From positions 2,170,001-2,234,000 of the forward strand of contig NZ_JAWJEJ010000001.1 of the NCBI RefSeq assembly GCF_032911445.1: 64,000 nt of DNA. Direction: 5' to 3'. Below the pieces are notes generated by a model that was not told where the DNA came from, did no database searches, and worked only from the letters and a program-made list of their open reading frames with translations. Both the position numbers and the translations under genes were made by a program. Below are positions 45,156 through 54,162 of the stretch, piece after piece. Source of the DNA: Sphingomonas sp. HF-S4 (GTDB lineage Bacteria > Pseudomonadota > Alphaproteobacteria > Sphingomonadales > Sphingomonadaceae). The stretch's first letter is position 1, and each line of letters opens with the position of its first letter.

Positions 45156-45743
45156 CTATTCGGCTTCCGTGACAGTTTCGCTTGCCCCGGTCTCCATCTC
45201 GGTCTCGAACGCAAGATCGACCGGATCTAGCAGTCCAGCCGCCTTCAAATCGTCGATTCCGGGCAGGTCGCGCCGGCTGGCGAGCCCGAACTGGCTGAGG
45301 AACCCCGCAGTGGTCGCATAGGTCAGCGGCCTACCCGGCACTTCGCGGCGTCCCGCCGGGCGTACCCAGCCCGCCTCCATCAGCACGTCGATCGTCCCCT
45401 TGGAGATCTGCACCCCGCGGATCGCCTCGATCTCGGCGCGGGTGACCGGCTCGTGATAGGCAATGATCGCCAGCGTCTCGATCCCCGCGCGGCTGAGCTT
45501 CCGGCTCTCCTCGCGGTCGCGGCGCAGCAGGTGCGCCAGATCGGCGGCGGTCTGGAAGTGCCAGCGCTCGCCGCGGCGGACCAATTCGATCCCCCGCCCG
45601 GCATACTGCGCTTCGAGCCGCGCCAGCGCACCGCGCACATCGGCCTCGGGCCCGATATGCGCCTTGATTTCGTCCACGGTCATCGGGCTTTCGGACGCGA
45701 ACAGCACTGCCTCCACGGCGCGGCCGAGGTCGTCCGGGTTCAT
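45156..45743 (-). CDS. scpB: Segregation and condensation protein ScpB
   Basis: 195 residues from the ATG at 45743, within the last four bases of scpA. Two winged-helix domains: AVEAVLFASESPMTVDEIKAHI and GIETLAIIAYHEPVTRAEIE with GVQISKGTIDVLMEAGWVRPAG. Kite-family subunit of the SMC-ScpAB condensin that compacts and segregates the chromosome. The C-terminus is acidic. Confidence 0.93.
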   Translation of the reverse strand: MNPDDLGRAVEAVLFASESPMTVDEIKAHIGPEADVRGALARLEAQYAGRGIELVRRGERWHFQTAADLAHLLRRDREESRKLSRAGIETLAIIAYHEPVTRAEIEAIRGVQISKGTIDVLMEAGWVRPAGRREVPGRPLTYATTAGFLSQFGLASRRDLPGIDDLKAAGLLDPVDLAFETEMETGASETVTEAE

Positions 45744-46468
45744 GCCGTGGCCTTGAGATAGAGCGGCGCGAACGCCGATTGCTGCCGCAATTCCAACCGT
45801 CCCTGCCGCGCCAGTTCGAGTGCGGCGACGAACGACGATGCCAGCGCCGATTTCCGATAGGTGCCGCTCGCGCCATCGGGCAGGAAGGTCTCGATCGTGC
45901 TCCACTCGATCCGCGCGCCGATCAGCGCCGAGACCCGGTCGATCGCTTCCTCCAGCGTCATCACATCGCGCTGCGCGACGACGTGCATCACCGGTCGCGT
46001 CCGTGCGCTGATCCGCCCATAAGCGGCGATAAGGTCGTATATTTCGGCCTCGTATCGCCCTTTCCGGACCACTTTGAGCCCATCCGGCGCCCCGCGCACA
46101 AACACGTCGCGTCCCAGCCGGTCGCGCGCCACCAGCCGCGCCCCGGCCTCGCGCATCGCATTGAGTCGCTCCAGGCGGAGCTGGAGCCGCAGCGCCAGTT
46201 CCTCGGGGCTCGGCGTCTCCTCCGGGTTGCGCGGTAGCAGCAGCGCCGACTTGAGGTATGCGAGCCACGCCGCCATCACCAGATAGTCCGCCGCCAGCTC
46301 CAGCCGCAGCGCCCGTGCGTGGTTCACATAGCCGAGATACTGCTCGACCAGTTCGAGGATCGAGATCGCCCGCAGATCGACCTTCTGGTTCCGCGCAAGC
46401 GCCAGCAGCAGGTCGAGCGGTCCTTCCCAGCCCTCGATGTCGATCTGGAGTGTCGCATCCTCGCTCAT
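45740..46468 (-). CDS. scpA: Segregation and condensation protein ScpA
   Basis: 242 residues. Kleisin of the SMC complex: the N-terminal LQIDIEGWEGPLDLLLALARNQKVDL is highly characteristic, and AADYLVMAAWLAYLKSALLLP and a C-terminal winged helix complete it. It bridges SMC heads. It overlaps scpB by four bases and is followed upstream by nagZ, the usual alphaproteobacterial order. Confidence 0.94.
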   Translation of the reverse strand: MSEDATLQIDIEGWEGPLDLLLALARNQKVDLRAISILELVEQYLGYVNHARALRLELAADYLVMAAWLAYLKSALLLPRNPEETPSPEELALRLQLRLERLNAMREAGARLVARDRLGRDVFVRGAPDGLKVVRKGRYEAEIYDLIAAYGRISARTRPVMHVVAQRDVMTLEEAIDRVSALIGARIEWSTIETFLPDGASGTYRKSALASSFVAALELARQGRLELRQQSAFAPLYLKATA

Positions 46469-46491
46469 CGCCGACGAGTTAAGCAGAGCCC

Positions 46492-47499
46492 TCAGACCAG
46501 CGCCAGCAATTCGTCCCGCTTCGCAATTAACGCATCAAAGTCAGCATCTTGCGTACCTCCCGCGATCGTCGCCATTGCCCGCTCCAGCCGGGCCACGCAC
46601 TCCGGCGTCGCCTCGCCGATCCGCCCGGCGATCTCCACCATCTCGTCCATCCGCGCCCAGCAATCGAGCACCACGTCGCACCCTGCCGCCAGCGCCTGCG
46701 CCGCCTTCTCGCCCGCGGTACCCGACAGCGCCTTCATGTCGATATCGTCGGTCATGAGCAGTCCATCGAAACCGATCCGACCCCGAATCACATCCCGAAT
46801 CACCCCCGCCGAGAGCGTCGCCGGGTTCGCGGCATCCCAAGCCTCGAACACGACGTGGCAGGTCATCCCCATCGGCGCGTCGCTGAGCCGGGTGAAAGGC
46901 TCGAGATCGACTTCGAGCGCGGTGTCCTCCACCTTGACGTGCGGCAGGTCATAGTGACTGTCGACCAGCGCGCGGCCGTGCCCCGGCATGTGCTTCACCA
47001 CGCCCACGACACCGCCGCGGCGCATGCCTTCGAGCATTGCCTTGCCCAGCGCCGCGACACGCATCGGATCGCCGCCGAAAGCCCGGTCGCCGATCGCCGC
47101 GGTCACGTCGGGCTGGCGCACGTCGAGCAACGGTGCGCAATTCACATTCACTCCCACTTGGGCGAGCATCATCGCCAGCGCCTGCGCATTGGCGCGCGCC
47201 GCCTCGATCGCCGAGATCGGCGCGAGCTCGTACAGCGCGTCGAATGCCGCCCCCGCCGGGAACGCCGGCCATTCGGGCGGCACCATCCGCGAGACGCGCC
47301 CGCCCTCCTGGTCGATCAGGATCGGCACGTCGCTACGGCCCGAGAGGTCACGCAGACTGTCCGTCAGCGCCTTCATCTGGGCGCGGTCGCCGCAATTGCG
47401 CTTGAACAGGATGTAGCCGAGCGGATCGGCCTGCTTGAAGAAAGCGCGCTCGTCGCTGGTCAGTTCGTGACCGGAGATGCCGAAGATGACGGGTTTCAT
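46492..47499 (-). CDS. nagZ: Beta-N-acetylhexosaminidase
   Basis: 335 residues. GH3 family: KHMPGHG (169-175), the general acid/base dyad in DSHYDLP (180-186) and the nucleophile in MTDDIDMKAL (about 249-258). It removes GlcNAc from anhydro-muropeptides in cytoplasmic peptidoglycan recycling and influences AmpC-type induction. The ATG at 47499 begins the typical MKPVIFGISG. Confidence 0.94.
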   Translation of the reverse strand: MKPVIFGISGHELTSDERAFFKQADPLGYILFKRNCGDRAQMKALTDSLRDLSGRSDVPILIDQEGGRVSRMVPPEWPAFPAGAAFDALYELAPISAIEAARANAQALAMMLAQVGVNVNCAPLLDVRQPDVTAAIGDRAFGGDPMRVAALGKAMLEGMRRGGVVGVVKHMPGHGRALVDSHYDLPHVKVEDTALEVDLEPFTRLSDAPMGMTCHVVFEAWDAANPATLSAGVIRDVIRGRIGFDGLLMTDDIDMKALSGTAGEKAAQALAAGCDVVLDCWARMDEMVEIAGRIGEATPECVARLERAMATIAGGTQDADFDALIAKRDELLALV

Positions 47500-47519
47500 G
47501 GGCCCGCTCTAGACGATCC

Positions 47520-48236
47520 TCAATTCGCGATGAAGCAGTTCTCGCCTGCGACCTTGAGCTTGCCGCACAACTCGCGCGCCTGGGGGTTGCTGCCCGCGTT
47601 GACGCGCAGCCGCCAGACCGTGCGGCCATCGGCATCGCCGCGCTCGACCGACTTGCCAAGCGGCGCCAAGTACGAAAAGCGCTTCGCCAGCCGCGCCCAG
47701 GCGGTGTTCGCGCCCCCCTCGTTGGGGAAGGCACCGAGCTGGATCAGCGAGCCCGAACCCGGCCGCGCCGCCGCGGGCTTCGCCGCAGGTGCCTTCGAAT
47801 CGACGATCGTCGGCCCGGGGATCGAAAGCTTGACGTTCTTGCTGCCCGGCGTAGCAGCGCCGGGCTCAGCGGCGCGGGTGCCCTGCACCGGTGCCTCGGC
47901 GACCGCGCCGACATTGATGCTCGCATTGCTCGCCGCGCCCTGGCTGGTGGCGAACACGGTGTCGCCCTCGCCTTCGACCTTCATCCCGCCCGGCTCGTCG
48001 GGCTTGCTCTTATAGTCGCCCGGCGGCGCCTTGATCAGCTCGCCATTGCCGTTCACCGGATTCTGCGTCCGCTGATACCAGAACCAGCCAAGTGCCGCGG
48101 TGCCGATCACCGCGAGCGCCAGCACTGCAAGCAGCATGAAGCGCGCGACCGAATGGTCCTGCGGATAATCCTCCTCGGCCGTCTCCAGCCAGGGAAGGCG
48201 ATCCTCGTCATAGCCCTGGCCCGAACGCAGATTCAT
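47520..48236 (-). CDS. SPOR-domain inner-membrane protein
   Basis: 238 residues from the ATG at 48236, one base after the argS stop; the longer frame overlies argS. A cytoplasmic head (about 35 residues) leads to one helix (FMLLAVLALAVIGTAALGWFWY), a long Pro/Ala/Gly-rich periplasmic linker, and a C-terminal SPOR domain (LIQLGAFPNEGGANTAWARL to GKLKVAGENCFIAN). SPOR domains bind denuded glycans at division sites. Conserved between argS and nagZ in alphaproteobacteria. Confidence 0.88.
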   Translation of the reverse strand: MNLRSGQGYDEDRLPWLETAEEDYPQDHSVARFMLLAVLALAVIGTAALGWFWYQRTQNPVNGNGELIKAPPGDYKSKPDEPGGMKVEGEGDTVFATSQGAASNASINVGAVAEAPVQGTRAAEPGAATPGSKNVKLSIPGPTIVDSKAPAAKPAAARPGSGSLIQLGAFPNEGGANTAWARLAKRFSYLAPLGKSVERGDADGRTVWRLRVNAGSNPQARELCGKLKVAGENCFIAN

Positions 48237-48237
48237 C

Positions 48238-49962
48238 TCAGTGCATCTCCTGCACGGCCTCGACACCCATGAGACCCAACCCGTTACGGATAATCTGTCC
48301 AACGCCGCGCGCCAAGAAAAGCCGCGCACAGGTCAGCCCGGGCTGCTCGGGCAGGAGGAAGCGCCGGTCTGGACGGTCGTTGCCGACATTCCACAAGGCG
48401 TGCAGAGCCGCCGCCAAGTCATAGAGATAGAAGGCAATTCGATGCGGCTCGCGCGCCAGTGCCGCGCCCTCCACGGTGCGTGGAAACTGCGCCGCGAGCT
48501 TCACCAGCGCCAGCTCTTCCGTATCAAGCAGGGACAGATCGGCGCTTGGGCAGTCGATTCCCGCCTCCGCGGCCTTGCGATGGAGCGACGCGATCCGGGC
48601 ATGGGCATAGTTCACATAGAAGACCGGATTGTCCTTCGACGCCTCCACCACCTTGGCGAAGTCGAAGTCCATCTGCGCGTCGGCCTTCCGAGTCAGCATG
48701 GTGAAGCGCACCACGTCCTTGCCGACTTCGTTGACGACATCAGCAAGCGTAACGAAGTTGCCCGAGCGCTTGGACATTTTGACCGGCTCGCCTGCGCGCA
48801 GCAGCCGCACCATCTGGACCAGCTTGACGTCGAACTTGGTCTTGCCGTCGGTCAGCGCCGCCACTGCCGCGACGATCCGCTTGACCGTACCGGCGTGATC
48901 CGCGCCCCAGATGTCGATCAGCTGGTCCGCCGATTGCGCCTTCTGGAAGTGATACGCCAGGTCCGCACCGAAATAGGTCCATTGTCCGTTCGACTTCTTG
49001 ATCGGGCGGTCTTGGTCATCGCCGAACTTGGTCGAGCGGAACAGCGGCAGCTCGACCGGCTCCCAATCCTCGGGCGTCTCGCCCTTGGGCGCTTCGAGCA
49101 CGCCGTCATAGACGAGATCGCGTTCGCGCAGCCACGCTTCGGCGGCCTCGGGCTTGCCGGCCGCCTGCAGCTCGGCCTCGGACGAGAACAGGTCGTGATG
49201 GATGCCGAGCAAGGCGAGGTCCGCCTTGATCATCACCAGCATCGACGCGACCGCTTCCTTGCGGAACAGCGCGAGCCACGCGCTTTCGGGCTTGCCAACA
49301 AAGGCGTCGCCATGCTCGGCCGCGAGCTTCTCGCCGACCGGCTTGAGATACTCGCCCGGATAGAGCCCCTCGGGGATCTCGATCGTCTCGCCGAGCGCCT
49401 CGCGGTAGCGCAGGTGCGCCGAGCGCGCGAGCACGTCGACCTGTCCGCCCGCGTCGTTGACATAATATTCGCGCACCACCTTGTGCCCGGCATATTCGAG
49501 CAAGGCGGCAAGCGCGTCGCCGACCACCGCACCGCGGCAATGCCCCATGTGCATCGGACCTGTCGGATTGGCCGACACATATTCGACATTGACCGTCGCG
49601 CCCGCGCCGATCGAGGAGCGCCCGTAATCGCCCTCGGCCGCGAGGATGTCGGTCAACTCGCCGCGCCAGGTGTCGTCGGTCAGCGTCAGGTTGATGAACC
49701 CCGGGCCCGCGACCGACACCGCCGAGACCGCGTCGAGCTTCTCGAGCTCGGCGGCGATCTTCTCGGCGAGCGCGCGCGGATTGGTCCCCGCCGGCTTGGC
49801 GAGCACCATCGCGGCGTTGGTCGCCAGATCGCCATGCGACGCATCGCGCGGCGGCTCGACCGTGACCGCGCGTCGCTCCAGCCCGGCGGGCAAGTCGCCG
49901 GCGGCGACGAGCGCATCGAGAGCGGCATCCAGGTGCGCGGCAAAACGGACGTAGAGAGTCAT
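48238..49962 (-). CDS. argS: Arginyl-tRNA synthetase
   Basis: 574 residues. An N-terminal Arg-tRNA-synthetase additional domain, then class I catalytic motifs: SANPTGPMHMGHCRG (HIGH variant HMGH) and VKMSKRSGN (KMSKS variant), and a C-terminal DALR anticodon-binding domain (HRIAFYLYDLAAALHALWN). Charges tRNA-Arg in the cytoplasm. Full length. Confidence 0.96.
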   Translation of the reverse strand: MTLYVRFAAHLDAALDALVAAGDLPAGLERRAVTVEPPRDASHGDLATNAAMVLAKPAGTNPRALAEKIAAELEKLDAVSAVSVAGPGFINLTLTDDTWRGELTDILAAEGDYGRSSIGAGATVNVEYVSANPTGPMHMGHCRGAVVGDALAALLEYAGHKVVREYYVNDAGGQVDVLARSAHLRYREALGETIEIPEGLYPGEYLKPVGEKLAAEHGDAFVGKPESAWLALFRKEAVASMLVMIKADLALLGIHHDLFSSEAELQAAGKPEAAEAWLRERDLVYDGVLEAPKGETPEDWEPVELPLFRSTKFGDDQDRPIKKSNGQWTYFGADLAYHFQKAQSADQLIDIWGADHAGTVKRIVAAVAALTDGKTKFDVKLVQMVRLLRAGEPVKMSKRSGNFVTLADVVNEVGKDVVRFTMLTRKADAQMDFDFAKVVEASKDNPVFYVNYAHARIASLHRKAAEAGIDCPSADLSLLDTEELALVKLAAQFPRTVEGAALAREPHRIAFYLYDLAAALHALWNVGNDRPDRRFLLPEQPGLTCARLFLARGVGQIIRNGLGLMGVEAVQEMH

Positions 49963-50157
49963 CGGGCTTCCAACAGCGAACGGAAGCGCGCGCCTTAGCG
50001 GATGGGGCGCGTGGGGACAATTGGGGTGGGGAACGCGATGCTGAAAGGATGGCGGCTATTGGGTGGTTTGCGGTCTGCCCGGATTGGAGCGAAAGCTGGC
50101 CAAGGCGGACACCGATGAGCTCCAACTGGCAACCGCGCACCTTCGGTGAAGCCCTGA

Positions 50158-50535
50158 TCAGCAGGGGCCGTGCCAATATACGCTGTGACCCAGTTCTGAC
50201 CAGCATTCGACAAGCATCGTCAGGTCCTGTTTGTCGGGAGCGTAGCCATAGCCCAACCCACCATCGAAGAATGGTTTTGTCGTAATATCGACCATCCCCT
50301 GTAGTACGGTCACAGAATATGGCTTCAGCTGCGCGATAGCAGGTGGCCATTTGCCTTTCGGGATGTCAGCACGTTGCGTTGAAGGGCTAAGCGGATAAGT
50401 TGCCATGAGATGCTGAGATTCCGCCGCAACTGCCTTCATTAGCCCTTGGTCGAGAGTAGGGTGCGGTAGAGCGCAATATATCGCCACAGTGATTAAGACT
50501 ATGATCGGAACAACAATGCGTAGGCATCCTTTCAC
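50158..50535 (-). CDS. Hypothetical protein with N-terminal membrane anchor, less GC-rich
   Basis: 125 residues. One hydrophobic helix (IVVPIIVLITVAIYCAL) at the start, a short acidic-polar part, and a C-terminal portion with two cysteines and DITTKPFFDGGLGYGYAPDKQDL and CWSELGHSVYWHGPC. It looks like a secreted or anchored lectin-like protein, but I do not recognise a family. The base composition is clearly less GC-rich than that of its neighbours and the gene stands alone, suggesting horizontal origin. Confidence 0.65.
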   Translation of the reverse strand: MKGCLRIVVPIIVLITVAIYCALPHPTLDQGLMKAVAAESQHLMATYPLSPSTQRADIPKGKWPPAIAQLKPYSVTVLQGMVDITTKPFFDGGLGYGYAPDKQDLTMLVECWSELGHSVYWHGPC

Positions 50536-51027
50536 TCAGCCCCCCATCATGCAACCTGGCGCCTGAAACTCGCTGAGCTTACAGCTGCTTCGAGTGTCCG
50601 CAAGCAGGGAACAGTCAAACGGTCGTGAACGCCTGAAACTGGGGCGTTAGACGCCATCACTCCCTCCCCAAACGGAGAGGGATTTGGGCGAAATCAAAAT
50701 CGGAATTTCGGTGGTAAAGTAGGGTTTGTTCTGCTTTTGTTCAGACTAATGCCACATCAGCGTGCCTCTCGCTCCCAGCCGTGCCGCATCGGCGTCGCCT
50801 TTCTGGCGCTTACCCGCCGCGTAGCCGCAGCCTGGGTACAGCGTAGTCGCCGCGTTACTGCCGCGCAGATGACGCGTACCGTAGCGCCAGTGGCACGCGC
50901 CCCTGCGCACAGATGCCGTGTACAAGCCGCGTCTAAGACGCTTCCCCGCCGTAGACCCGCCGCTTCCGCCGAGAAACCCGCCATCGAGTCAACTTCGTCA
51001 ACCGACCAACGCCCGGACCGGCGCGAC
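50536..51027. other. Noncoding stretch downstream of the DUF1501 gene
   Basis: No credible gene on either strand. It contains a degraded hairpin ctccctccccaaacggagaggga near 50662-50684 that recalls the GC-rich palindrome family. At 50740-50960 a stretch is rich in gcgta/acgcg/cgccgcg-like words with no periodicity. The ORFs crossing it have poor codon use and join antisense frames. Confidence 0.55.
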
Positions 51028-52179
51028 TCAAGCCCGCACCAGATCCTTCACCACCCCCGCACTCTTCATCTCCGGAAACAGCTTCGCCGCGGTCCGCACC
51101 GGCTGGAGATCGAAATGCGACGCCACTGCGCTGTTGAGCAGCGTATCGAGCCCCGCGGTCGGGCGCAGGTCGCGCGCCTCGTAGAGCGCTGCGTCGCCCA
51201 GCCCCGGCCAGTCGGCGACCACGCGGCCGCCATTGACCGCACCGCCCATCAGCATCGCCAGCGCGCCGGTGCCGTGATCGGTCCCCTGGGTGCCGTTGAC
51301 CTTGACCGTGCGGCCGAACTCGGTGGCGACCACCACCATCGTATTCGCCCAGAGCGGCCCCAACCCGGTGCGCAGCGCGCCAACCATCGCGTCGAGCCCC
51401 TTCAATTGCCCGGTGAGCCGCCCGCGCTGCTGGGCGTGGGTGTCCCAGCCGCCGGTCTCGATCATCGCGATCCGTGCGCCGCCTTGCGCAGTGAGCAGCT
51501 TGGCGGCGAGCGTGCCCGTGGCCGCGGCGTTGCGGCCATTGTCGGCGGCCAAGTCGCTGGTCAGCATCCGCGTCGCAGTCGCCTGCTCCCAGATCGCGTG
51601 GAGCTGGGCATCCTCGCGGTACATCGCCGAGACGCGCGCGAGCAGGTCGTCCGAAGCGTCGGGCAGCGACGAGGGGGCGTAGCTCGCCACTTCGGCCGGC
51701 CCGCGCAGCGCCATCGGGATCGTCGCGGCGAGCGCGATCGCCTTGTCGTCGGCGGGGAGCAGCGAGAGCAGCCGGTTGAGCCAGCCGTCCTTCTGCGCAT
51801 AGGCCGAGGCTCCGCCGGTCTCGAGCACGTTCTGCCCGTCGAAATGCGAGCGCTCGCGATAGGGCGAGGCGACCGCATGGACGAACAACGCCTGCTTCGC
51901 CTGATACAGGCCGAGTGTGTTGGTCATCGCCGGATGCAGCGCGAACATGCCATCCAGCTTGGGTGCCGCAGCGAAATCTTCCGCGAGCACGCCGCGCTGG
52001 CCGGCAAACGCCGGATCGCCGACCGGGGCGAGCGTGCCGAGCCCATCGGCAGCGCCGCGCTGGATGATGAACACGAAGCGGCGCTCGGTAGCGGCGCGGG
52101 CCAGCGCCATCCGCGCGCCGAACGCAGACGTGACCACCGCAGAGGCACCGAGGGCGACGAAATTGCGACGAGTGAGCAT
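51028..52179 (-). CDS. DUF1501-domain protein (Tat-exported)
   Basis: 383 residues. A twin-arginine signal (TRRNFVALGASAVV at residues 3-16) leads to the DUF1501 body: VFIIQRGAADGLGTLAPVGD near the start, GLYQAKQALFVHAVASPYRERSHF, and VVVATEFGRTVKVNGTQGTDHGTG. The family looks like a sulfatase/alkaline-phosphatase-fold protein; its function is unknown. It is always paired with DUF1800 genes, as here (3 bases apart). Confidence 0.9.
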   Translation of the reverse strand: MLTRRNFVALGASAVVTSAFGARMALARAATERRFVFIIQRGAADGLGTLAPVGDPAFAGQRGVLAEDFAAAPKLDGMFALHPAMTNTLGLYQAKQALFVHAVASPYRERSHFDGQNVLETGGASAYAQKDGWLNRLLSLLPADDKAIALAATIPMALRGPAEVASYAPSSLPDASDDLLARVSAMYREDAQLHAIWEQATATRMLTSDLAADNGRNAAATGTLAAKLLTAQGGARIAMIETGGWDTHAQQRGRLTGQLKGLDAMVGALRTGLGPLWANTMVVVATEFGRTVKVNGTQGTDHGTGALAMLMGGAVNGGRVVADWPGLGDAALYEARDLRPTAGLDTLLNSAVASHFDLQPVRTAAKLFPEMKSAGVVKDLVRA

Positions 52180-52182
52180 AGC

Positions 52183-53640
52183 CTATCTCCGCAGGAATTC
52201 GGGCGCGACGAGCAGAAGCGCGACGCCCTGCGCCGGACTTTCGGCGCGCGCGATCGACTGGGCGGTGCTCTCGCTCAGTGCGCCGGGAAACAGTTCGGCG
52301 GCGCGGGCGCGGGCATCGACGGTGTCGCGGGTGCGCTGGGCCAGCCGCTCGGCCGCCTCGACCCGGCGCATCACGGCGTCGGGCCCGGCCCAGCTGCCGG
52401 CGACATCGTCCCAGCCTGCCGGAGACCCCGGCTTCCATACCGGCTGGCCGAGCTGGGTCATCAGCCCGTTCATCGCCATCGGCGGCAATTGCTCCGCGCC
52501 GAGACCGCGCAACGCGGAGATCGTCCATTCCCAGGGCGACTTGAACTTGACCGGCTGCGCCACCCAGCATTCGGGCGCCTCGACCAGCGCGCGATAGACG
52601 CTGGGCAAGTCGCCACCCGATTTGAGAAACGCAGTTTCCAGCTTGCCGACCAGCGCGGGCGGCGGATCGTCGCCGGCGAAATGCCGCGCCAGCTTGGTCG
52701 CGATATGGCGCGCGGTGGCGGGGTGCGTGGCCAGCATGTCGAGCACTGCGGCCGCCTGGGCCTCGCCCTGTTGCGGCCAGCTCTTGCCGAGGATCGTGCG
52801 CGTCCCCGGCTCATGGCGGCGCGGCGCGAAGGCGAAACCGCCGCCCTGCCCGTCATCGGCGCCCCCGCGGCCGAGTCCGGCCACGCTCCAACCAGTCATT
52901 GCACGGGCGAATTCGGTGACGTCGGCCTGACTGTAGCCGGTACGGACGCCGAGTGTGTGGAGCTCCAGGATTTCGCGCGCCAGGTTCTCGTTGAGCCCGG
53001 CTTTGCCGCCGCGCCGCCCCGCCGCCTGACCCAACGCACTGTTCGGCCCGACCGACTGCGCCTGGTCGAGATAGACCAGCATCGCCGGGTGCCGCTCGAC
53101 CGCATGGAGCATCTCGCCGAATTTCCCCAGCACGTGCGGCCGTACCGCCTCGAACTCGAAGCTGCCGGCCAGGCCGATCATCTCGAGCTTGTCCGCGGAG
53201 ACCGCGAAGTGGTTGGCCCAGAAATGCACCAGCCGCTCGACGAACGGCGCCGGCGAATTGAGCGCGGTGAGCGCACGCGCGGAAATCGCATCGGCATAAT
53301 GGTCACGCGCCTGCAGACGGGCGTCCCGGCGGACCTGCGCGGTCGGATCGTCGGGGTCGCGGCGCCGCGGCGGCATTGCGGATCCACGCATCGCTACTTC
53401 GGTATCCGCCTCGGGCCTGGGCATCGCCCGCATGTCGCGGCGCGCCTCGCGCAGGTCGCGGCGATAGTCGGCAAGTTCGCCGACGATCTGGCTACTGGGC
53501 GCGAGCGCTGCGATCACCTCGGGCCGGGCTTCGTAGCGCTCGAGCTGCGCCATCAGCCAGCGGGCGGGATCCGCCCCCGGTGCGTCGCCCGGGCGGCCAC
53601 CCAGGCCGAAGCGATTGAGCGCGATGCCTGCCTTCGCCAT
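52183..53640 (-). CDS. DUF1800-domain protein
   Basis: 485 residues from the ATG at 53640, which has AGGAGG at ideal spacing; the longer frame is unsupported. IALNRFGLGGRPGD start, FVERLVHFWANHFAVS, NENLAREILELHTLGV and a C-terminal AQGVALLLVAPEFLRR. The family is found as an operon partner of DUF1501 and its role is unknown. Translated together with the DUF1501 gene. Confidence 0.9.
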   Translation of the reverse strand: MAKAGIALNRFGLGGRPGDAPGADPARWLMAQLERYEARPEVIAALAPSSQIVGELADYRRDLREARRDMRAMPRPEADTEVAMRGSAMPPRRRDPDDPTAQVRRDARLQARDHYADAISARALTALNSPAPFVERLVHFWANHFAVSADKLEMIGLAGSFEFEAVRPHVLGKFGEMLHAVERHPAMLVYLDQAQSVGPNSALGQAAGRRGGKAGLNENLAREILELHTLGVRTGYSQADVTEFARAMTGWSVAGLGRGGADDGQGGGFAFAPRRHEPGTRTILGKSWPQQGEAQAAAVLDMLATHPATARHIATKLARHFAGDDPPPALVGKLETAFLKSGGDLPSVYRALVEAPECWVAQPVKFKSPWEWTISALRGLGAEQLPPMAMNGLMTQLGQPVWKPGSPAGWDDVAGSWAGPDAVMRRVEAAERLAQRTRDTVDARARAAELFPGALSESTAQSIARAESPAQGVALLLVAPEFLRR

Positions 53641-53854
53641 GCGATTACCTCCTGCCCTGCAAATACGCACGAGATGTCGCAGAAGTTTGTCATCTGCACG
53701 CTTCGTCGTGAATCGTGCACCGATTGCAATCATACCCGACGCGCTTTGCGATTGCGCAATTTGATGCAGCGCAGCATTTTCATGCGCAAGAACAGAACAA
53801 GACGTAACAAAGGATGCCGATCCGGCTCTTTCCAGTTTCCGAAGGAGATAGATC

Positions 53855-54127
53855 GTGACTAAGCTCTTCCTCGCAGCCGCTGCTGCAACCATCGCTTTCG
53901 CCGCTCCCGCCATCGCCAAGGATCGCGTGTTCACGCACGAAGGCGTGACCTATGCCTATACCGCGACCCCGGGCAGCGACGGCCTCGTCCTCGAGGGCAA
54001 GGCCTCGAAGGGCGGCAAGTTCCGCCTCGTCGTCAAGGGCGACTGGGTGAACGGCTATGCCGGCGGCGCCCGCGTCTCGTTCCGCGCACCGAAGCGCGAT
54101 GAGGCAGTGCTCGTCGCACAGCGCTAA
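53855..54127 (+). CDS. Small secreted hypothetical protein
   Basis: 90 residues from a GTG at 53855, with GAAGGAG seven bases upstream. A signal peptide (about 1-21, ending APAIAKD) is followed by a short beta-rich mature part: VTYAYTATPGSDGLVLEGKASKG and FRLVVKGDWVNGYAGGARVSF. No family recognised; it resembles small periplasmic proteins of sphingomonads. A leader of about 210 bases precedes it (53641-53854) and is A/T-richer than the rest. Confidence 0.75.
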   Translation: MTKLFLAAAAATIAFAAPAIAKDRVFTHEGVTYAYTATPGSDGLVLEGKASKGGKFRLVVKGDWVNGYAGGARVSFRAPKRDEAVLVAQR

Positions 54128-54162
54128 GCCTTACGAGGGTCCCAGCCAGCCGGCAGGGGCCC

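Noticed and set aside
50737..53862. Plus-strand frame of about 1040 codons
   Set aside because: Antisense to DUF1501/DUF1800; Arg/Pro-rich translation with no domains.
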